From Flavisolibacter tropicus (GTDB lineage Bacteria; Bacteroidota; Bacteroidia; Chitinophagales; Chitinophagaceae), in contig NZ_CP011390.1 in the NCBI RefSeq assembly GCF_001644645.1, positions 3,592,001-3,656,000 of the forward strand: 64,000 nt of DNA, in the 5' to 3' direction. Positions 44,405 to 53,436 of the stretch are shown here, piece by piece (the first letter of the stretch is position 1; every line of letters starts with the position of its first letter). The translations under genes and the position numbers were made by a program. Under the pieces are notes generated by a model, which did no database searches, had not been told where the DNA came from, and saw nothing but the letters and a program-made list of their open reading frames with translations.

Positions 44405-45241
44405 CTATCGCTTCAGCAACTGCAGGTGCGGTTGGGCAATGGCGGTAGTATGACTGTTTAAGAACGCCTTTAGGTGTTTGTAAAAATGGCTGTAATCGTA
44501 ATAGCCGAAATCGGTGTGTTGAAAATGATCTGGGCGATGTACCAATTCTTCTACTGCTCTGCGGATACGCATTAGCTGCAATGCCTGCTTGGTATTAATG
44601 CTGGTAGCCGCTTCAAAATAGCGCTGCAGGGTGCGTGTGCTTATTTGATTCTGGTCGGCCAGCGCTTCTATAGAGATTTGAAATTGTGAGTCAGCGAATG
44701 TTTGCAGGCAGTTGGTAACAACATGTACGTAGTTAAGTGTACCCGCATGCTTTTCAATGATCTTTTCGTAGTAATGCGAAATGATCTCAACACGTTTGTT
44801 AAACGAGTCGGCCTGTTTCACTTTTTGCACTACCGTTGGATCAATCAGGTAAGCCAGCGGGTAAATGAATTCGCGGTACTCAAAGAAGTTCACCTTCTTT
44901 TCAAAAACAATTGGCGATACATTGAACTTGACACCAAAGATGCGGTTGCCTACTGAATGGTGGCAGACCATGTTTTTGAACCGGGGCAGAAAACCATCCG
45001 ACTTTATCTCATGCCGGCTTTCCTCCAGCTGCATTACAAAAGGACTTCCTAAGTTGATCAGGTAGGTATAACCAATATTGGGGAAAAGCGCGTCGGAGAA
45101 GCCTTCCGGATATTGTGGCCACAGCGACTCAAAGTCGGTTTCCCAGAAAAAATCAATAAAGGGCCATAAGGATTTTTTAGCCTTGCGACGGTGATACCGG
45201 TGTTCAAAATGATCGATATGAAAAAACTCTACATGCTGCAC
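44405..45241 (-). CDS. AraC family transcriptional regulator
   Basis: 278 residues. The C-terminal DNA-binding domain (~190-275) shows two helix-turn-helix units: 'ISIEALADQNQISTRTLQRYFEAATSINTKQALQLMRIRRAVEEL' and 'FGYYDYSHFYKHLKAFLN', typical of AraC/XylS. The N-terminal ~150 residues ('FFWETDFESLWPQYPEGFSDALFPNIGYTYLINLG') resemble the DUF6597-type sensor found in similar Bacteroidota regulators. Targets and ligand are unknown. Upstream gene at 45290 is on the same strand 48 bp away. Confidence 0.88.
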   Translation of the reverse strand: MQHVEFFHIDHFEHRYHRRKAKKSLWPFIDFFWETDFESLWPQYPEGFSDALFPNIGYTYLINLGSPFVMQLEESRHEIKSDGFLPRFKNMVCHHSVGNRIFGVKFNVSPIVFEKKVNFFEYREFIYPLAYLIDPTVVQKVKQADSFNKRVEIISHYYEKIIEKHAGTLNYVHVVTNCLQTFADSQFQISIEALADQNQISTRTLQRYFEAATSINTKQALQLMRIRRAVEELVHRPDHFQHTDFGYYDYSHFYKHLKAFLNSHTTAIAQPHLQLLKR

Positions 45242-45289
45242 AGTGCTATTGTTAATGGCATTTTAAGCCATGTGGTAAACTAAGATTTT

Positions 45290-46021
45290 TTAATCAGGTA
45301 AAATGTTATGTAAAGACAAATAATGAGCAAAGTTGTTATAGCTGTTACTATCGGAGTTATAGCATGTCCAATGATAGGTCAGCCGTTCCCAATATATAAA
45401 ATGATCCGTCCATTTGCGTTGGTGCTGCGACAGCGACCAATAGTTTTTAAAGCATTGAAGCGCCTCTTGTAATACGTGTGGAGTGGCCAGCACACCATAC
45501 GGCACTTCATGAAAATAATAATCCATGGTTTTAGCCAACTGGTGCAATAGCAACGTAAGCGCATCTTGCTCCTGGCTAATGGCAAAGGCTTTTTCAAAGA
45601 AATAGGCTGCCTCAAAAAAGCCTTCATAATGGATCTGTTGCAGGAAAGCGCTGGTGGTTTCCGCATCAGTATAAAAGAATTGCTCCAATTGCCCAATCCA
45701 TTTCATGTGGCGGCTGCTGTTTTGCAGATACTGCTTTGCCAGAATCGGCAGAAGGATATCCTTAAATAGTGGATGCTGAATTCTTTCTACCTGATTGGCT
45801 ACTGCTACTCCGTTATTGGCCAGCACTTCATCATTTGTATCTAATACGGCTGTACATAAGGCATCCACGAAATGTTGCATCTCCGCTTGATCTTGCTGTC
45901 TGAGCTCATTGATAAAAACGGCCAGCAAGTTGTTAGCCTCCTTTTTCTGCCCTAGCAGACGTACGTGATTGTACTCCTCCCATAAGTTTTGCAAACGTCT
46001 ATTTAGTACGGCAACATCCAT
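45290..46021 (-). CDS. Helical protein of unknown function
   Basis: 243 residues, no signal peptide, no membrane span. Rich in Leu, Gln, His and aromatic residues, with repeated amphipathic helices ('LGQKKEANNLLAVFINELRQQDQAEMQHFVDAL', 'FFEAAYFFEKAFAISQEQDALTLLLHQLAKTMDYYFHEVP'), suggesting an alpha-solenoid or HEAT/TPR-like fold. Family not recognised. It begins 119 bp from the divergent gmk gene and is followed by the AraC regulator. Confidence 0.65.
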   Translation of the reverse strand: MDVAVLNRRLQNLWEEYNHVRLLGQKKEANNLLAVFINELRQQDQAEMQHFVDALCTAVLDTNDEVLANNGVAVANQVERIQHPLFKDILLPILAKQYLQNSSRHMKWIGQLEQFFYTDAETTSAFLQQIHYEGFFEAAYFFEKAFAISQEQDALTLLLHQLAKTMDYYFHEVPYGVLATPHVLQEALQCFKNYWSLSQHQRKWTDHFIYWERLTYHWTCYNSDSNSYNNFAHYLSLHNILPD

Positions 46022-46118
46022 TGTCAGGGGTCAGCTGTTGGTAAGTCTGCTAAGGTAATTCTTCCTTTTTACACCGCTATTGGCAATCTGTATCATACAA
46101 TTGTTTGTTTACAGTTCC

Positions 46119-46126
46119 TACATTTG
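46119..46126 (+). promoter_or_regulatory. Candidate -7 promoter box for gmk
   Basis: TACATTTG, perfect TAnnTTTG match, 14 bases before the ATG at 46141. TTG words upstream (46101-46107) are closer than the ideal 19-base spacing. Confidence 0.45.
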
Positions 46127-46140
46127 CAGCCATCAATACT

Positions 46141-46731
46141 ATGGCAACAGATCCACTGCACAAAATCATCATTCTTACAGCGCCCTCCGGTGCGGGGAAA
46201 ACCAGCATTACGCATTTCTTGTTAAACAAGTATCCCGAAAAGCTGTCCTTTTCTATTTCGGCTGCTACGCGCCAGGCCAGGGGCAATGAGAAAAGCGGAG
46301 TGGATTATTACTTCATGAGTGCTGAGGAATTCAACCAAAAGATTCAGCATGGTGAGTTTATTGAGTGGGAAATGGTGTATGAGGGTAAATACTATGGTAC
46401 CCTGAAATCGGAACTGGAGCGTATTTGGAGTTTGGGAAAAGTACCACTGCTGGATATTGATGTAAAAGGTGCTATTCACGTGCAGGAGCAATTTCCGGAC
46501 AACACATTTTCTTTATTTATAGAGCCGCCTTCCATTGATGAATTACGCCGCCGACTAACGTCCCGAGGCACAGAAAGCGAAGAGTCGTTACAGGCAAGGG
46601 TGAACAAAGCAGCCTATGAGCTATCCTTCAAGCACTCCTTCCATCATGTAATAGTGAACGCCCATTTAGGAACGGCGTGCGGGGAAGCAGAACGACTGAT
46701 ACTGGACTTTATCCAAAGCGGCAAAAAGTAA
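46141..46731 (+). CDS. gmk: Guanylate kinase
   Basis: 196 residues from ATG 46141; an upstream in-frame non-ATG start is unlikely because the promoter box lies inside it. It phosphorylates GMP to GDP. The Walker A is 'APSGAGKTSITHFLL', followed by 'SISAATRQARGNEKSGVDYYFMSAEEFNQKI' (GMP-binding) , 'EWEMVYEGKYYGTLKSELERIW', 'LLDIDVKGA' and 'SRGTESEESLQARVNKAAYEL', all standard. Single gene 87 bp before the CNNM/CorC gene. Confidence 0.95.
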   Translation: MATDPLHKIIILTAPSGAGKTSITHFLLNKYPEKLSFSISAATRQARGNEKSGVDYYFMSAEEFNQKIQHGEFIEWEMVYEGKYYGTLKSELERIWSLGKVPLLDIDVKGAIHVQEQFPDNTFSLFIEPPSIDELRRRLTSRGTESEESLQARVNKAAYELSFKHSFHHVIVNAHLGTACGEAERLILDFIQSGKK

Positions 46732-46818
46732 TAGCCGCTCCGTCATCCTTTTGCCAAAATCCCGCTAAACAACGCCTATACTCTATAATCCGTGGGCGTT
46801 TTCCATATCTTTATACCT

Positions 46819-48090
46819 ATGATCTCGGTTAGTGTACTCACCTGGTTTTTCTTTACCATTTTTATGATGGCCTTCTTTGCCGGTATTGAAATGGCGTTTT
46901 TTAGCGTTAACCGGTTTGGTATTGAGCTTAAGAAAAAACAAGGAAAACCAAGCGCCCAGCTACTCTCCCGTTTAATCAAAACACCTGAAATATTTTTAGG
47001 CACCACCGTTACCGGCTTTACTATATCGCTGGTATGTTTTGTATTACTGTTTAACACCGTTACTACTCCTATGTGGGAATGGATCTGGCGCCAGGCAGGT
47101 GATCGTTACGATGCGGTACAACTGATTGCCGATATCATTTTAGCCACCTTCATCGTATTGGTGTTTGGCGAGTTTATCCCCCGCGCCTTGTTTCGCGCCA
47201 ATAGCAATTGGATCCTAACCAGCCTGGTGTATGTAGTGAACTTCTGTTATGGTTTACTACAACCCATTGCTTCCTTATTCATTAATATCTCCAACTGGGT
47301 TTTAAAATATCTTTTCAATGTGCGTGTAGATGAAAAGAAAGAAGCCTTTGTGCGTAGTGATATGGATACACTTTTCAACGAAGGCACTAACGACGAATTT
47401 GAACCCGAAGAACTCAACACCGAGCTGTTCGAAAATGCCCTGGAGCTGGCCAAGACCAAGATCCGCCAGTGCCTGGTACCCCGTAAAGAGGTTATTGGTG
47501 TAGAAAGCAGATGCACGGTAGAACAGGTTCGCGTAAAATTTATTGAAACCAAGTTGAGCAAACTGGTAGTGTACGAAGGCAATATTGACAATATTATTGG
47601 CTATGTCCACCAATTAGATTTGTTTAAAAGTCCATCTGACCTTAACTCTATCCTGCATCCCATACCGGCCGTACCGGAAACCATGAGTGCAACCGACCTG
47701 ATCAACAAATTCAGCCGCGAGCGCAAAAGCATTGCGTGGGTGGTAGACGAATTTGGTGGCACCGCTGGTATAGTAACCATGGAAGATGTGTTGGAGGAGA
47801 TCTTTGGTGAAATTCACGATGAGTACGATAGCGAGGAGTTTGTAGAAAAGCGTTTGGCGGAAAACGAATACATGTTCTCCGGCCGATTGGAATTAGACTA
47901 CTTAGCACAGAAATACGACTTAACATTCCCGGAAGATGAAGAATCAGAAACCCTATCTGGTTATATCATCAACCACCACGAAACAATCCCGCGCCAAAAA
48001 GAACGGATCATTATTGATGATTTTGAGTTTGACATTTTGAATGTAAGCGACACACGTATTGAAACGGTAAAATTGAAAATCCTTAAGTAA
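46819..48090 (+). CDS. Hemolysin-family CNNM/CorC transmembrane protein
   Basis: 423 residues from ATG 46819 (a GTG at 46792 is possible). N-terminal DUF21/CNNM transmembrane domain (~1-175, 'FFTIFMMAFFAGIEMAFFSVNRFGIELKKKQGKPSA', 'FGEFIPRALFRAN'), a CBS pair (~205-335, 'VPRKEVIGVESRCTVEQVRVKFIETKLSKLVVYE', 'IAWVVDEFGGTAGIVTMEDVLEEIFGEIHDEYD') and a C-terminal CorC_HlyC domain. Homologues include cation-efflux proteins and the gliding protein GldE; no gldD gene is adjacent, so GldE identity is not claimed. Confidence 0.92.
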   Translation: MISVSVLTWFFFTIFMMAFFAGIEMAFFSVNRFGIELKKKQGKPSAQLLSRLIKTPEIFLGTTVTGFTISLVCFVLLFNTVTTPMWEWIWRQAGDRYDAVQLIADIILATFIVLVFGEFIPRALFRANSNWILTSLVYVVNFCYGLLQPIASLFINISNWVLKYLFNVRVDEKKEAFVRSDMDTLFNEGTNDEFEPEELNTELFENALELAKTKIRQCLVPRKEVIGVESRCTVEQVRVKFIETKLSKLVVYEGNIDNIIGYVHQLDLFKSPSDLNSILHPIPAVPETMSATDLINKFSRERKSIAWVVDEFGGTAGIVTMEDVLEEIFGEIHDEYDSEEFVEKRLAENEYMFSGRLELDYLAQKYDLTFPEDEESETLSGYIINHHETIPRQKERIIIDDFEFDILNVSDTRIETVKLKILK

Positions 48091-48188
48091 GGAGCTTCGC
48101 TTTCTACCATACGTTGCTATGCATCCATCCAGAGCTGGCAGAATGGGCGCCTTTCTTTAGTACTTTGTTACTTTAAATACCAATAAGA

Positions 48189-50765
48189 ATGCTTAAACAC
48201 ATGCTGTTGTGTCTTGGCCTGGCTGCTACTGCCTACAGCTTTGGTCAAGGAAAAGAGAAATTGACTACTCCACCACAACCCTCATCCGACTCCGCCAAGC
48301 CCACCAAAAAAGGAGGATGGCCTCTGGCTGATAAAACAAAAGGCAGCAAAAAATCCGATGGCTTGTTTACCCTTTACCAGGATACCGCCACCGGAGGTGT
48401 ACAGCTATACATCAAGAAAGATCAATTGGGTAAAGAGTACATCTATCAAAGCTTTTCCCTGAATGGCCCCACCTCTTTATTCCTGAACCAAAGTATGCAC
48501 CGCGCCAATTTTGTGTTCAAAGTGCAGAAGGTATTTGACAAGCTGGAGTTCAGCCGCGTCAACACTTCTTTTTATTACGACCCTGCCAACCCGGTAAGTA
48601 AGACCAAGGATGTAGACAAGCCGGAAGCCATCTTCCTGGCCGAAAAGATTGCCGGTGAAGATTCTACCGGTTACCTGGTCAATGCTGATGGCTTGTTTAT
48701 CAGCGAAAAGCTGGACCCGATAAGACCCGTAAGTGTACCCAGCTTTTTCAGCATTCCATCTTTTGGGCTAGGTAGTCTGAACCCCAGTAAATCCAAATAC
48801 CAGGCGGTTCGCTCTTTTCCATCTAATACAGATATCATTGTAGACCTGGCCTATGATAATCCTAGCGCGTTTATACAGGGCGGTGCCGACATTACCGATG
48901 CCCGGTATGTGCGTGTGCGTATGCAGCATAGCTTTATTGAAATGCCGCAAAACGATTTTAAACCCCGTCGCGACGATCCCAGGGTAGGCTATTTTGGTCA
49001 GCAGGTAAACGACCAAACCAGTATTAGCGCCACCCCTTATCGCGATATCATTAACCGCTGGAACCTGAAGAAAAAAGATCCTTCAGCGGCGCTTAGCGAG
49101 CCAGTGGAGCCGATTGTTTTTTGGATAGAGAACACCACACCTCAAGCTTATCGCAAAACCATTATGGAAGCTGGCTTGAAATGGAACAAGGCTTTTGAAC
49201 AAGCCGGTTTTAAGAATGCCATTGTAATGAAAGAAATGCCGGATACCGCTACCTGGGACCCAGCCGATCTGCGCTACAATGTTATTCGTTGGGTATCGTC
49301 CGCCAACCCTCCTTATGGTGCAATAGGACCTTCTTTTACCAATCCTAAAACCGGGCAAATACTTGGAGCAGATATTACCATTGAGTGGTATAGCGGTAGC
49401 GCTACGCCCATTTTCGACGAACTGGTAAATGGCAAAACCACAGCGGCCACCAACACACTAAATTTCCCCGGCATGGATATGAGCGAAACGGCGCTGTGCA
49501 CCATGGCCAGCGAGTTAAAGGGTCAGCTGATGACAGGTATGACCGTATTGGATGTAGAAGGTTCGGAGAACGAGATCAGCGAGATGCACAAGCAGTTCCT
49601 GACCTACCTGATCATGCATGAAATGGGACATACACTGGGCTTGAACCACAATATGAAAAGCTCACAAATGTGGTCGCCTAAAGAGATCAACAACAAAGAG
49701 CTTACCCAGAAATGGGGCTTGATAGGTTCGGTGATGGACTACCCGGCTATCAACATTTCTTTAGACCGCAAAAAGCAGGGCGATTATTACACCACGCTGG
49801 CCGGCCCTTACGATCTATGGGCAATAGAGTATGGTTATACTGAATTCAAAGAGGATGAAACAGAAGGTCTGAAAATGATCCTGGACCGCAGCAACGATCC
49901 AAAACTGGCCTTTGGCAATGATGGTGATGACATGCGTGCCCCTGGTAAAGGCATGGATCCACGCGTTAACGTAAATGACCTGACATCAGACGCTATTGGT
50001 TATGCAGAAGATCGCTTCCAGCTGGTTAACAACCTAATGGGTAAACTGCTGCAGAAATATACCAAAGAAGGACAGTCTTTTGCTGAACTGCGTTCACGCT
50101 ACAGCGCCCTACAAAGCCAGCGTTTCAATATGATCTCAGCCATCAGCCGTTATGTTGGCGGTGTGTATGTAGACCGTAGCTTCCCGGAGCAAAAGTCCAC
50201 CACCAAGCCGTTTACACCTGTGCCTGTAGCTACACAAAAAAGAGCTATTCAAGTACTCAACAAATATGTGTTTGCGCCTAACGCGTATAAGGCCGATGCA
50301 CCTTTGTATGCTTACCTGCAGCCCCAACGCCGCGGTTTTAACCAGGCCAGCGCCGGAGACGACTATAAGGTAACAGCTGTTGTTTTGAGCAACCAGTTGA
50401 ATGGCGCCCTTGCACACATCTTACACCCGGCTACCTTGCAGCGCATCACCAATAGCTGTTTGTATGGCAACACCTATAGCGTGGCGGATGTACTGAACGA
50501 CCTGACCACAGGCATCTTTGCAGCGGATCTGAAAGCCAATGTGAATGTGCATCGTCAATACCTGCAAACGGCTTACGTGAAAGGACTAACTAGTATGATC
50601 GATAGTAGGATGAGCCTATACGATGATGTAGCCAGGGCTGCCGGCTTAAACGCGCTTCGTAAGATAAAAACACAACTGCAAACAGCGGTGTCGCCCAATG
50701 AAGAAACCAAAGCACATCGCGCCAGCCTGTTGTTCATGATCAACAACGCTTTGGAAAATAAGTAA
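48189..50765 (+). CDS. Secreted zinc-dependent metalloprotease (DUF5117/DUF5118 type)
   Basis: 858 residues with a signal peptide (MLKHMLLCLGLAATAYSFGQ). An N-terminal DUF5118-like part, a DUF5117-like beta domain ('GGVQLYIKKDQLGKEYIYQSFSLNGP', ~75-330) and a metzincin-like catalytic domain with the extended zinc motif 'HEMGHTLGLNH' at residues 477-487, plus 'GSVMDYPAINIS' downstream (a Met-turn-like M). A long helical C-terminus follows. Members are secreted or periplasmic proteases common in Bacteroidota. Substrates are unknown. Followed by a terminator and tatC. Confidence 0.9.
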   Translation: MLKHMLLCLGLAATAYSFGQGKEKLTTPPQPSSDSAKPTKKGGWPLADKTKGSKKSDGLFTLYQDTATGGVQLYIKKDQLGKEYIYQSFSLNGPTSLFLNQSMHRANFVFKVQKVFDKLEFSRVNTSFYYDPANPVSKTKDVDKPEAIFLAEKIAGEDSTGYLVNADGLFISEKLDPIRPVSVPSFFSIPSFGLGSLNPSKSKYQAVRSFPSNTDIIVDLAYDNPSAFIQGGADITDARYVRVRMQHSFIEMPQNDFKPRRDDPRVGYFGQQVNDQTSISATPYRDIINRWNLKKKDPSAALSEPVEPIVFWIENTTPQAYRKTIMEAGLKWNKAFEQAGFKNAIVMKEMPDTATWDPADLRYNVIRWVSSANPPYGAIGPSFTNPKTGQILGADITIEWYSGSATPIFDELVNGKTTAATNTLNFPGMDMSETALCTMASELKGQLMTGMTVLDVEGSENEISEMHKQFLTYLIMHEMGHTLGLNHNMKSSQMWSPKEINNKELTQKWGLIGSVMDYPAINISLDRKKQGDYYTTLAGPYDLWAIEYGYTEFKEDETEGLKMILDRSNDPKLAFGNDGDDMRAPGKGMDPRVNVNDLTSDAIGYAEDRFQLVNNLMGKLLQKYTKEGQSFAELRSRYSALQSQRFNMISAISRYVGGVYVDRSFPEQKSTTKPFTPVPVATQKRAIQVLNKYVFAPNAYKADAPLYAYLQPQRRGFNQASAGDDYKVTAVVLSNQLNGALAHILHPATLQRITNSCLYGNTYSVADVLNDLTTGIFAADLKANVNVHRQYLQTAYVKGLTSMIDSRMSLYDDVARAAGLNALRKIKTQLQTAVSPNEETKAHRASLLFMINNALENK

Positions 50766-50787
50766 GTTTTAAAAACTTTAACTGACT

Positions 50788-50816
50788 ATAGCCCGTACAT
50801 CGTACGGGCTTTTTTA
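50788..50816 (+). terminator. Intrinsic terminator
   Basis: AGCCCGTACG-type stem, AGCCCGTAC-ATC-GTACGGGCT followed by six T, 23 bp after the metalloprotease stop. Confidence 0.9.
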
Positions 50817-50837
50817 ATGCGTGCTTGTGTTATCCAG

Positions 50838-50845
50838 TATATTTG
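50838..50845 (+). promoter_or_regulatory. Candidate -7 promoter box for tatC
   Basis: TATATTTG, a perfect TAnnTTTG match, 14 bases before the tatC ATG and directly after the preceding terminator. Confidence 0.45.
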
Positions 50846-50859
50846 CGCTTTCCTGAGTC

Positions 50860-51705
50860 ATGGCCTTATTTAATAGAAATAAAACGAGTGATACGGCAGA
50901 AATGTCGTTTGTCGATCATTTAGAAGCATTGCGTGGTCACTTGTTCCGGAGTGTACTTGCTATTGTTATCGGCGGAATTATTGTTGCCGTTTACAATGAC
51001 TTCTTTGTACGTAATGTATTGATGGGACCCACCCATGGCAACTTCCCCACCTACGCCTGGCTTTGTAAAGTGGGTCATGCCTTGGGCATGGGCGATACCC
51101 TTTGCATGAAGATCATGGATGTGAAAATGCAAAGCACCTCCGTAAGTGGTCAGTTCAGCATGTATTTCACCGTACTGGTTATTGGCGGTATTATCATTGC
51201 CTTCCCGTATATATTCTGGGAGTTCTGGCGCTTTATCCGTCCAGCCCTTACCAAGAAAGAATTGAGCAGAACCCGTGGTGTTATCTTCTGGGTATCGCTT
51301 CTTTTCTTCTCTGGTGTGTTCTTCGGCTATTTTGTAATTGCTCCTTATACCGTTAACTTCTTTGCCAATTTCCAATTGGATGAAAACATCCAGAACCAAT
51401 GGACCATTGAGAGTTATATTGATACCCTGATCCCCCTGATCCTGGGTACCGGTCTGGCTTTCCAGTTACCGTTGGTGATGTTCTTCCTTTCAAAAATTGG
51501 CCTGGTAACACCTAGCTTCCTGCGTAGTGTACGCAAGTATGCTATTGTTATTATCCTGATAGTAGCGGGTATCATCACTCCGCCCGATGTGATCAGCCAG
51601 ATCATTGTGACCATGCCTTTGATCTTACTGTATGAAGTGAGTATCTGGCTGAGCGCCCGCGTAGTAAAAGAAAAGGCGAAGGCGGAAGCGCTGGAATGGA
51701 GCTAA
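50860..51705 (+). CDS. tatC: Twin-arginine translocase subunit TatC
   Basis: 281 residues. TatC forms the receptor for folded, twin-arginine-signalled proteins in the inner membrane. Signature at the start 'SFVDHLEALRGHLFRSVLAI' and loop 'FPYIFWEFWRFIRPALTKKE' are present, with six membrane spans including 'IFWVSLLFFSGVFFGYFVIAPYTVNFFANF' and 'YAIVIILIVAGIITPPDVISQIIVTMPLILLYEVSIWL'. No tatA/B gene adjoins it. Its stop TAA is also the first bases of a repeat (see 51703-51895). Confidence 0.95.
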   Translation: MALFNRNKTSDTAEMSFVDHLEALRGHLFRSVLAIVIGGIIVAVYNDFFVRNVLMGPTHGNFPTYAWLCKVGHALGMGDTLCMKIMDVKMQSTSVSGQFSMYFTVLVIGGIIIAFPYIFWEFWRFIRPALTKKELSRTRGVIFWVSLLFFSGVFFGYFVIAPYTVNFFANFQLDENIQNQWTIESYIDTLIPLILGTGLAFQLPLVMFFLSKIGLVTPSFLRSVRKYAIVIILIVAGIITPPDVISQIIVTMPLILLYEVSIWLSARVVKEKAKAEALEWS

Positions 51706-51895
51706 CCCCCTGTCCCCCTAAAGGGGAGACTTAGGTCATTGTTTTTTATTGTATAGCATTCATCATTTAGCAATAGCATTCAGAAAAGGCCACCCATATG
51801 GGCGGCCTTTTCTTTGAAACATTAGTATAAGAGATTGACCGAAAAAGAAAGAAACAAACCCGACCTAAGTCTCCCCTTTAGGCGCCGGGGGCGTG
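51703..51895. repeat. Bracketed terminator element between convergent genes
   Basis: A 21-bp perfect inverted repeat (51717-51737 and 51862-51882, core CCTAAAGGGGAGACTTAGG) surrounds an intrinsic terminator. The left arm begins with TAACCCCCTG, whose TAA is the tatC stop. The element resembles 55548-55736 including the sequence after the left arm (GACTTAGG followed by T-rich DNA). Confidence 0.85.
51783..51814. terminator. Bidirectional intrinsic terminator
   Basis: AAAAGGCC-(A)CCCATATGGG-CGGCCTTTTC hairpin, centred within the inverted-repeat element after tatC. Confidence 0.85.
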
Positions 51896-52038
51896 CGTCA
51901 GCTTTTCGCCCTAATCCCTCTATCTCCCCCAATCCCGGTTCAGACAACCCTATCTCCGTGCCCCTCCCTGCCTCCGTGTCTCTGTGGTTCCCTTCTCCGC
52001 GCCTTGGCGCGTTCTGCGTGAAGCGTGCAGCGTATAGC
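51896..52038. repeat. Repeat words after the tatC element
   Basis: TCCCCCAATCCCGGTTCA (51926-51943; also near 23134), then TCCGTGTCTCTGTGGTTCCC and GCGCCTTGGCGCGTTCTGCG words of the same family as 22.7 and 36.6 kb. No gene. Confidence 0.65.
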
Positions 52039-52665
52039 TCATTTACCATTTAAAAGCTCCTGGAACCGATCAATATACTGCGCTACATGAAAGCCGTCCA
52101 TTAAGGCATGGTGCACATGAACGGACATGGGCATCAGGCGGCGACCATTTTCTTCGGTCATTTTACCAAACGAGATCTTGGGACAGCTATCCGGAAAGGA
52201 ATAGGCACGCGCATGCGAAATACCGGTAAAGTTGATCCAGGGAACAGAAGAATAATGGATCACATTCTCGCCCGATAGGGCTGGTATCAACCCTGTAGTG
52301 TTTTGCACTTTATTGATCTCTTCTTGTGCCTGTGCCTGAAATTGCTGAAAGTTGGTAGTATAATCAAAGTAGGCAAAGCCAAAGGTACCATTGGGGCGGT
52401 TGATGGTAGGCGACGCATGGATTTCATCAAAGATCCAAATCTCTTCTCCTTTAATACGGTAGCGAAACGATTCCACTTCATTGGCAGCTACCAGTGATTG
52501 ATATAGGTAATAGAGAAAGAACGAAATATGCTGCTCCTTGGCAGATTCATAGGCCTTTGTTACGTCTACTTGTACGGTCACGCCAAAGAAAGGTTCATCA
52601 AATTGTTTGAAGAACTGGTATTGATCTTTACGTTCCCAGTTAGCTATGTCTAATAATTGTTTCAT
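52039..52665 (-). CDS. Chloramphenicol acetyltransferase family protein
   Basis: 208 residues. The fold of trimeric type A chloramphenicol acetyltransferases is indicated by 'FFGVTVQVDVTKAYESAKEQHISFFLYYLYQSLVAANEVESFRYRI', 'INFTGISHA', 'PKISFGKM' and the catalytic 'VHVHHALMDGFHVAQYIDRFQELL' (HHxxxDG, His near residue 186). Acetyl-CoA-dependent O-acetylation is the expected chemistry. Whether it acts on chloramphenicol or on a native substrate cannot be told: many environmental Bacteroidota carry such proteins. It overlaps the upstream HAD gene by 4 bp (ATGA), so the two are translated together. Confidence 0.88.
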   Translation of the reverse strand: MKQLLDIANWERKDQYQFFKQFDEPFFGVTVQVDVTKAYESAKEQHISFFLYYLYQSLVAANEVESFRYRIKGEEIWIFDEIHASPTINRPNGTFGFAYFDYTTNFQQFQAQAQEEINKVQNTTGLIPALSGENVIHYSSVPWINFTGISHARAYSFPDSCPKISFGKMTEENGRRLMPMSVHVHHALMDGFHVAQYIDRFQELLNGK

Positions 52666-53354
52666 GGAAGCAGTAGGGCTAAGATTTCTTTAATGTGGGT
52701 TACGGATCTGAAGTTTTCATGTTCAATATGATGCTCCACATGTTCATGCGCCCAGGTGGTGTGATAAGGAATGTGAATGGCATGCCCACCCATTTCCAAT
52801 ACAGGTAATATATCAGACTTTAGTGAGTTACCAATCATCAGGAACTGGCTGGGTGCTATATCTAAATGTTTGATCAGTTTTTGATAGTCGCCCGTTCCTT
52901 TTTCAGACATGATCTCAATATGGTGAAAATGGTGCTCCACCCCCGAGTTCTTCAACTTCCTTTCCTGGTCCAACAGATCGCCCTTGGTAGCCACCACCAT
53001 GCGGTAGTGTTCTTTTAGGGTCACCAGCACTTCTTCTATTCCATCCAGTAATTCTATAGGGCGGGCCAACAAGCCACGACCCAGATCCAGGATCTTATCA
53101 ATAGCCTTCACATCGATGGTACGATTAGAAACGTTTAAGGCTGTTTCAATCATGGAAAGGGTAAACCCTCTGATCCCATAGCCATACAGCGGCAAGTTCT
53201 TCACCTCAGTTTGCAGGAGTTCCCGCGCTATAGTATGTGCCGGTAAAAATTCTTCTAACAATTGTCCAAAAGCCAGTTCCGTTTCGCGGAAATAGGGTTC
53301 ATTGATCCACAGGGTATCATCCGCATCAAAGGCGATCACTTTTATATGGTCCAT
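52662..53354 (-). CDS. HAD family hydrolase
   Basis: 230 residues, cytoplasmic. Motif I 'VIAFDADDTLWINEP' (DxDDT), motif II Thr/Ser in 'MVVATKGDLLDQE', Lys in 'EKGTGDYQKLIKHL' and motif IV 'FLMIGNSLKSDILPVLEMG' identify a haloacid-dehalogenase phosphatase with a helical cap. The substrate is unknown. Its stop overlaps the start of the acetyltransferase gene, suggesting a two-gene operon. A TATCTTTG box lies at 53383-53390. Confidence 0.9.
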   Translation of the reverse strand: MDHIKVIAFDADDTLWINEPYFRETELAFGQLLEEFLPAHTIARELLQTEVKNLPLYGYGIRGFTLSMIETALNVSNRTIDVKAIDKILDLGRGLLARPIELLDGIEEVLVTLKEHYRMVVATKGDLLDQERKLKNSGVEHHFHHIEIMSEKGTGDYQKLIKHLDIAPSQFLMIGNSLKSDILPVLEMGGHAIHIPYHTTWAHEHVEHHIEHENFRSVTHIKEILALLLP

Positions 53355-53382
53355 TACACTTATTTAATACAGAAAAGCCTTG

Positions 53383-53390
53383 CAAAGATA
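53383..53390 (-). promoter_or_regulatory. Candidate -7 promoter box for the HAD-acetyltransferase pair
   Basis: TATCTTTG on the minus strand, perfect TAnnTTTG, 28 bases upstream of the ATG at 53354. Confidence 0.4.
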
Positions 53391-53436
53391 GTCTGCTTAC
53401 AGGCTGCGTTTGTATACTCTCTAAAGGGTAGGGGGA

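Noticed and set aside
46819..48090. CNNM/CorC gene considered as gldE
   Set aside because: The domain layout fits GldE, but so do many general CorC proteins, and gldD, its usual neighbour, is absent.
51703..51895. tatC-downstream repeat considered as an insertion sequence
   Set aside because: It encodes no transposase and is only ~190 bp; it is kept as a repeat or terminator element.
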